From the NCBI GenBank assembly GCA_033060915.1, contig CM065397.1, positions 15,566,501 through 15,630,500 on the forward strand: DNA of 64,000 bases. Reading direction: 5' to 3'. This stretch comes from Euryodendron excelsum. Taxonomy: Eukaryota; Streptophyta; Magnoliopsida; Ericales; Pentaphylacaceae. Both the position numbers and the translations under genes were made by a program. Position 1 is the first letter of the stretch. Every line of letters begins with the position of its first letter. Of the stretch, positions 60,221-64,000 are shown one piece after another. The notes beneath the pieces were generated by a model. That model ran no database searches, was not told the DNA's origin, and was given only the letters and a program-made list of their open reading frames with translations.

Positions 60221-62668
60221 TCAAGAGCAGGATGAGCAGAGCAGACGCAACATCAGGGATAACACCAGTAGTAACCGCAGGATCAGCAGGAGGTGCTTCA
60301 TCATCTGAAATGGCAACAGTGGATCAATCCAATTAGCAATTAGAGGGGCCTCATGCAACTGTGCATTACTGACCTTAAGAGTGAGATAAGAGATGGGCCG
60401 CTTCACAGCAATACGAGTCTCATGATCTCCTGGCACAACCCTATGGCAAATCACAAAGTCAGAAATCATCAAGCCATAGGAAAAGAAAGCTCGAGTAGAA
60501 GCATTGGTAGATGCCTCTAGAATAATGTCAAACATGAGACAGCCCACATCAACAGCAAGGCCAGTACCAATAGCGTGCATGAGGTGAGCACAAGCCTCAA
60601 AACACGATAAATAGAAGGTAGCAAAGCCTGTTTCAACACAGTTGGAGGCCAACTACCACCATTAGCTCGTAAAGGCTGTGCCACAACATCTACAAAGGGG
60701 ATGACATGAGCAGACTCATATGGATATTGGACAACAATGGGACGGTCTATATGATGGAACTCACAGATATTAGCAAAAGAGAAGTCCAGATAGACCCCTC
60801 ACACAAAAGACTTGAGAATCCCAGCAGGTTTGTTAACATCATAGATGTTAGCAAAGAACTCTTGCACCAAGGCTGGAAAAGCTAAAAAAATGCAGAAATC
60901 TAAAGCAGCCTAGCCTTACCGCACAAACTCAATGTGTATAATGTTGTCTGAAAACTCATTGAGGGTAACCCCTCGAGACACGAAGACAGAACGAGATCTA
61001 AACACGCTGTTAAACCTTGCCTCTGCCTCAGATTGAGGTGATTCCACTCTAAAAGTGTAATCTTTGTTCCCTAACTAAGTGTTTGATAGCCTCTATATGG
61101 GTATTAGTATAGATTTTTAGCAATAAACTGATCTAAAGTGTTTTTTATATGTATTGTAGGTTTTTGGTGATAAAATGGTGGAAATAAGAGCTTAAAGAGA
61201 AGAAGACCGTCCGGACGGACTGTTCAGACGGTTATACCGTTCGGACGGTGCGTTTAAACGGATAAATTACCGTTCGGACGCCTATACCGTTCAGACGGGC
61301 AAATTACCGTTCGGACGGTGCGACGGATATTGGAGTTCCAGAGTCTATATTTCCCATCCAAAGCCGTTCCAGAGGTGTTATTTTCCGTCCAAAGTCGTTC
61401 CAGAGTTGTCTTTTTCCGTTTGAAGAAATACAGAGCCGAGTTTCCTCATCCGAAGATCGTTCGAACGGTGAAATAACCGTCTGAACGGTTATGGCACCAT
61501 TCGGACGGTGTGTCCGGACGCATATCGGACGTACTTTGGACGCACTTCAGACGGTGAGCGCAGATTTGCCCTACAACCCAGCAGTCAAAGAAAAAACAGG
61601 GATATATAAGATTTTAGGTCTTTTGCTGCGGGTAGAGAGGGAGAATAGGGGAAAATGATGTATTTTGCTTAGATTTACTTTACTTTGTTGTATTTAAGGC
61701 TTTGGGAAGCATTTAGATAGATTTCTTGGGTTGATTTAGTGTAATCTTTCACATTGTCCACATTTCAATATATATTTACTTTTGATTTAAAGTCAAGAAG
61801 TTATCTCTACACCTTGGAAAGCTCTCAACCATGGATTCTTCAAGCTAAACTCATTGTTTGGGAGCAAATGTGAAGATCTACCATGGAATGCATGGAAAAT
61901 GAAAGGGCAGTTCTTGAATCTTGTTGAATATCTATTTTGCTTATTTTTCTCTAATTATGTTGGAATTAATTGTTGTAGAACTCTTAGATCTATAATCATA
62001 GTTAATAACATGTGATTTATTTCTAAAGAACCCATAAATTGTGATAAAACTTAATTCCAAAATAATTAAAGATCCCTAAAATTTCAAAGCTAAACTTTCC
62101 GAATCAAGGGCTTTTGGACAGTTCTTGATTTGAGTTAACCAAAACTCCTCCTTTCAAATTCCATGCTAGAATTGGTAGATTGGAACATTTGAATCCAAAC
62201 CCCCTTTTTAACAAAGTTAAATCTTTACTTGTGCTCATTTGGAATTCCGGTTAAATTAAGAGTTAATTTAACTATAAGTGTAGTTGTTGTAGTAGAATGT
62301 TCATAATTGTTAAGTTACTTTAGCTAGAATCAAGTTGTAGGTTTCAATTTTTATTCAATTGTTTGTCTAGTTGCTAGTAAATCAAATCCTCAAACACTAA
62401 AAGATTTTCAGTCAAATTTTAGTTAACATATCAATCGATTTCACTCTGGGTTTGCGGTTTCAATTTGAATACATTTCTAAACTTTACTCGTTCCTATTGC
62501 TAAATTGGCACAGGTCTCATGGGAGAACACGATAGTGGGAATACCCCACTTAAACTACAAGCACCTCCATCGCGGTGAGCGTGAAAGGGTCGAGTCATGA
62601 GGCCAAAACTTTGGTAGGTCAACCACAGTAGTGGCACCGGCCTTTCGTTTCCAAGAAAACGAGGCCAT
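60221..62668 (-). pseudogene. Putative plant transposon protein-like pseudogene split by a solo LTR
   Basis: From ATG at 62668 (MASFSWKRKAGATTVVDLPK), the frame runs to the solo LTR (62597) and resumes at 61033 with QSEAEARFNSVFRSRSVFVS then RGVTLNEFSDN. After stops it continues as FPALVQEFFANIYDVNKPAG and, at 60221-60652, as a 143-residue frame (ACAHLMHAIGTGLAVDVGCL). The P-ALV-EF-AN block resembles the 'putative plant transposon protein' domain found next to retroelement gag genes in many plants. At least three stops or frameshifts make it non-functional. Its upstream neighbour may be an LTR (62671 onwards), which would make it the first ORF of a minus-strand retroelement. Confidence 0.6.
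61039..62597 (+). mobile_element. Solo LTR (1559 bp) with a palindrome cluster
   Basis: Begins TGATTCCACTC and ends GGGTCGAGTCA, flanked by a perfect 5 bp duplication TGAGG (61034-61038 and 62598-62602). Joining its flanks restores the minus-strand reading frame of the split pseudogene. Contains about ten 10-14 bp CG-centred palindromes at 61200-61560. Same LTR family as the others by its ends and by internal words (GATTTGAGTTA, GAATCAAGGGC). Confidence 0.93.
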
Positions 62669-64000
62669 AATGTAAGCACCCTATTTTTGTCCGCTCGGCA
62701 GTCTTCGGTCCGTCCAAACTTGAGTTCAAGTCAATATGGACATATTCTAATTTTTCAAACCTAGTCCAGTCAATCCATCACTTTGCGGGCTCGTAGGACC
62801 GAAATAGAAGCAAAATAACCAAAATGCCCTTCGAGGCATTGTTTGGTCCAATTTCAGTGGGCACATCTTTCGGAAGATGGTAAGTCCCCTTTTCTAGTCT
62901 AGTTCTAGTTCAAATCTAATTCCAATTCCAATCCGGCACACTCGAGAAATTTGATTCCTCGAGGTAGTAAGTCCATCTTGTCCAGCTCGTTTTTCAAAGA
63001 AAGTTCTTCAGAATGGTAAGTCCCTTCAAACTCGTCGACCGGGACGAGACCCCAAGTCCTCGAGATGGTAGAACAGTCCACCTTTGGCGCCTGCTAGCCT
63101 GCCAATGAAAAAATGTTCGTTTCGGCATGCCTTTCGAGAAAGTTGATTCCTCAGGCGCTAAGTCCATCTAGCAGCTTCTCGAGATCAAGCAATCTCAGGA
63201 ATGATCGCAAACCATTAGAGTAGCGGAAGTACTCGCAACCATTGCAACCGTTAGAGCGACAGAAACACTCGTAAACAGGTCGATATAGGGAATTTTCAAC
63301 AAACCCTTGTATCACGAGAACGCCATTAGAGTGACAAAAACACTCAAAGCCCAAGTCAACACCAGTGCCTGCTAGCTCACTCCAGTGAAAAATGACCAAA
63401 TTGCCTCTATGCATTGGCCTTGTCTGTGAGCGTGTGGATCCCATTGTGGAGCAATAAGTGCTTGACATAGCTTACATCTACGATACCTTGAACATTCTTT
63501 CTCGAGCCCATATTGAGTTCATTGATTCTGGTAATACGTTCATGGATCGATTTCGTTGCTAGCTAATTATCTTTGGATCTTGCTTTAGTGGTTCTCTAGT
63601 TATCTACTTTAGATTCTTAGATATTGTTTTATGGATGTTTTTTTTATTGATTTTTACTTGCCTCGTTTTGTATTGCTTGAGGCTTGTTAGTTTTGGATGG
63701 ATGTTTCTCTTAACATGTCGTTTATATATATATATATATATATCTATCTATCTCTCTTTAGTTGTTTCTCTTGCTCTCTGTGCTTGGTTTGTCAATTTTT
63801 TCCAAAAAAAGGGGAGAGACTATGCTTCATGGTTGATATATATGTATGTTATCCTGATATATCTTGCACACTTGATGGTATTTGTCTCTTTGTTAATAGT
63901 CTTGGTGCAGGTACCAAAGGTTGGGATGCTTGGTGTTGTAAGTTGGGTATTTAACATAGGGCTGTGGTCACAAAGTTGTCAAAGATGGAGATTGTAACAT
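62669..64000. mobile_element. Probable LTR or edge of another LTR retroelement
   Basis: From TGTAAGCACCC (62671) to GATTGTAACA (63999) the stretch has LTR-like ends and no gene. Two readings: a minus-strand 5' LTR of the element whose ORF begins at 62668, or plus-strand internal DNA ending in a purine tract (AAAGATGGAGAT, 63981-63992) before a 3' LTR outside the window. Three copies of a 27-30 bp motif occur at 63211-63350. The 105-residue minus-strand frame at 63151-63468 is made largely of that repeat. Confidence 0.4.

Noticed and set aside
63151..63468. Minus-strand 105-residue Cys-containing frame
   Set aside because: The repeated ECFC.SNG pattern is only the translation of a short DNA repeat in LTR-like sequence.

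Overview
The window is nuclear DNA of a flowering plant, most likely a eudicot. Evidence: spliced genes with short exons and AT-rich introns, plant-specific gene families, plant LTR and LINE-1 retrotransposons, and very AT-rich intergenic DNA with many microsatellites. I found no rRNA, tRNA, CRISPR or bacterial-type operon. Two cellular genes are well supported; nearly everything else is layered transposable-element (TE) sequence.

Region by region. 0.2-8.6 kb, minus strand: a ten-exon gene for a tesmin/TSO1-like CXC-domain (CPP, LIN54-type) DNA-binding protein, reconstructed in full (960 residues; every splice phase closes). Its introns carry a fold-back element and a diverged duplication, and an E2F-type site lies about 200 bp upstream. 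8.8-13.2 kb: intergenic, with copy A of a 1.5 kb dispersed element and AT-rich tandem repeats. 13.2-31.6 kb: a decayed Ty3/gypsy (Athila/Tat-type) retrotransposon on the minus strand with two LTRs, PBS, gag, protease, RT, RNase H and integrase remnants. It is split by a second related LTR element (20.0-26.9 kb), which in turn holds a solo LTR in the opposite orientation (20.9-22.4 kb). 31.6-38.4 kb: intergenic DNA with TIR/MITE-like elements. 38.4-46.1 kb: a solo LTR with a perfect target-site duplication, containing a decayed LINE-1, which itself contains another solo LTR with a perfect duplication. 48.4-49.2 kb: a deleted hAT element. 49.7-51.1 kb: another solo LTR. 52.3-54.0 kb, plus strand: a complete gene for a 159-residue protein with three RanBP2-type zinc fingers. 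57.9-59.4 kb: copy B of the 1.5 kb element. 60.2-62.7 kb: a plant-transposon-protein pseudogene split by one more solo LTR. 62.7-64.0 kb: probably the edge of another LTR element.

The cellular genes are not obviously linked in function. The CXC protein is of a family that recognises CHR-type cell-cycle promoter elements and works with E2F and MYB3R factors in DREAM-type complexes. The zinc-finger protein is of a small family thought to bind RNA.

The main structural theme beyond gene content is one LTR family, present as eight LTR copies here. All begin with a short imperfect hairpin whose stem sequence varies while pairing is largely kept, and several carry an internal cluster of CG-rich palindromes.
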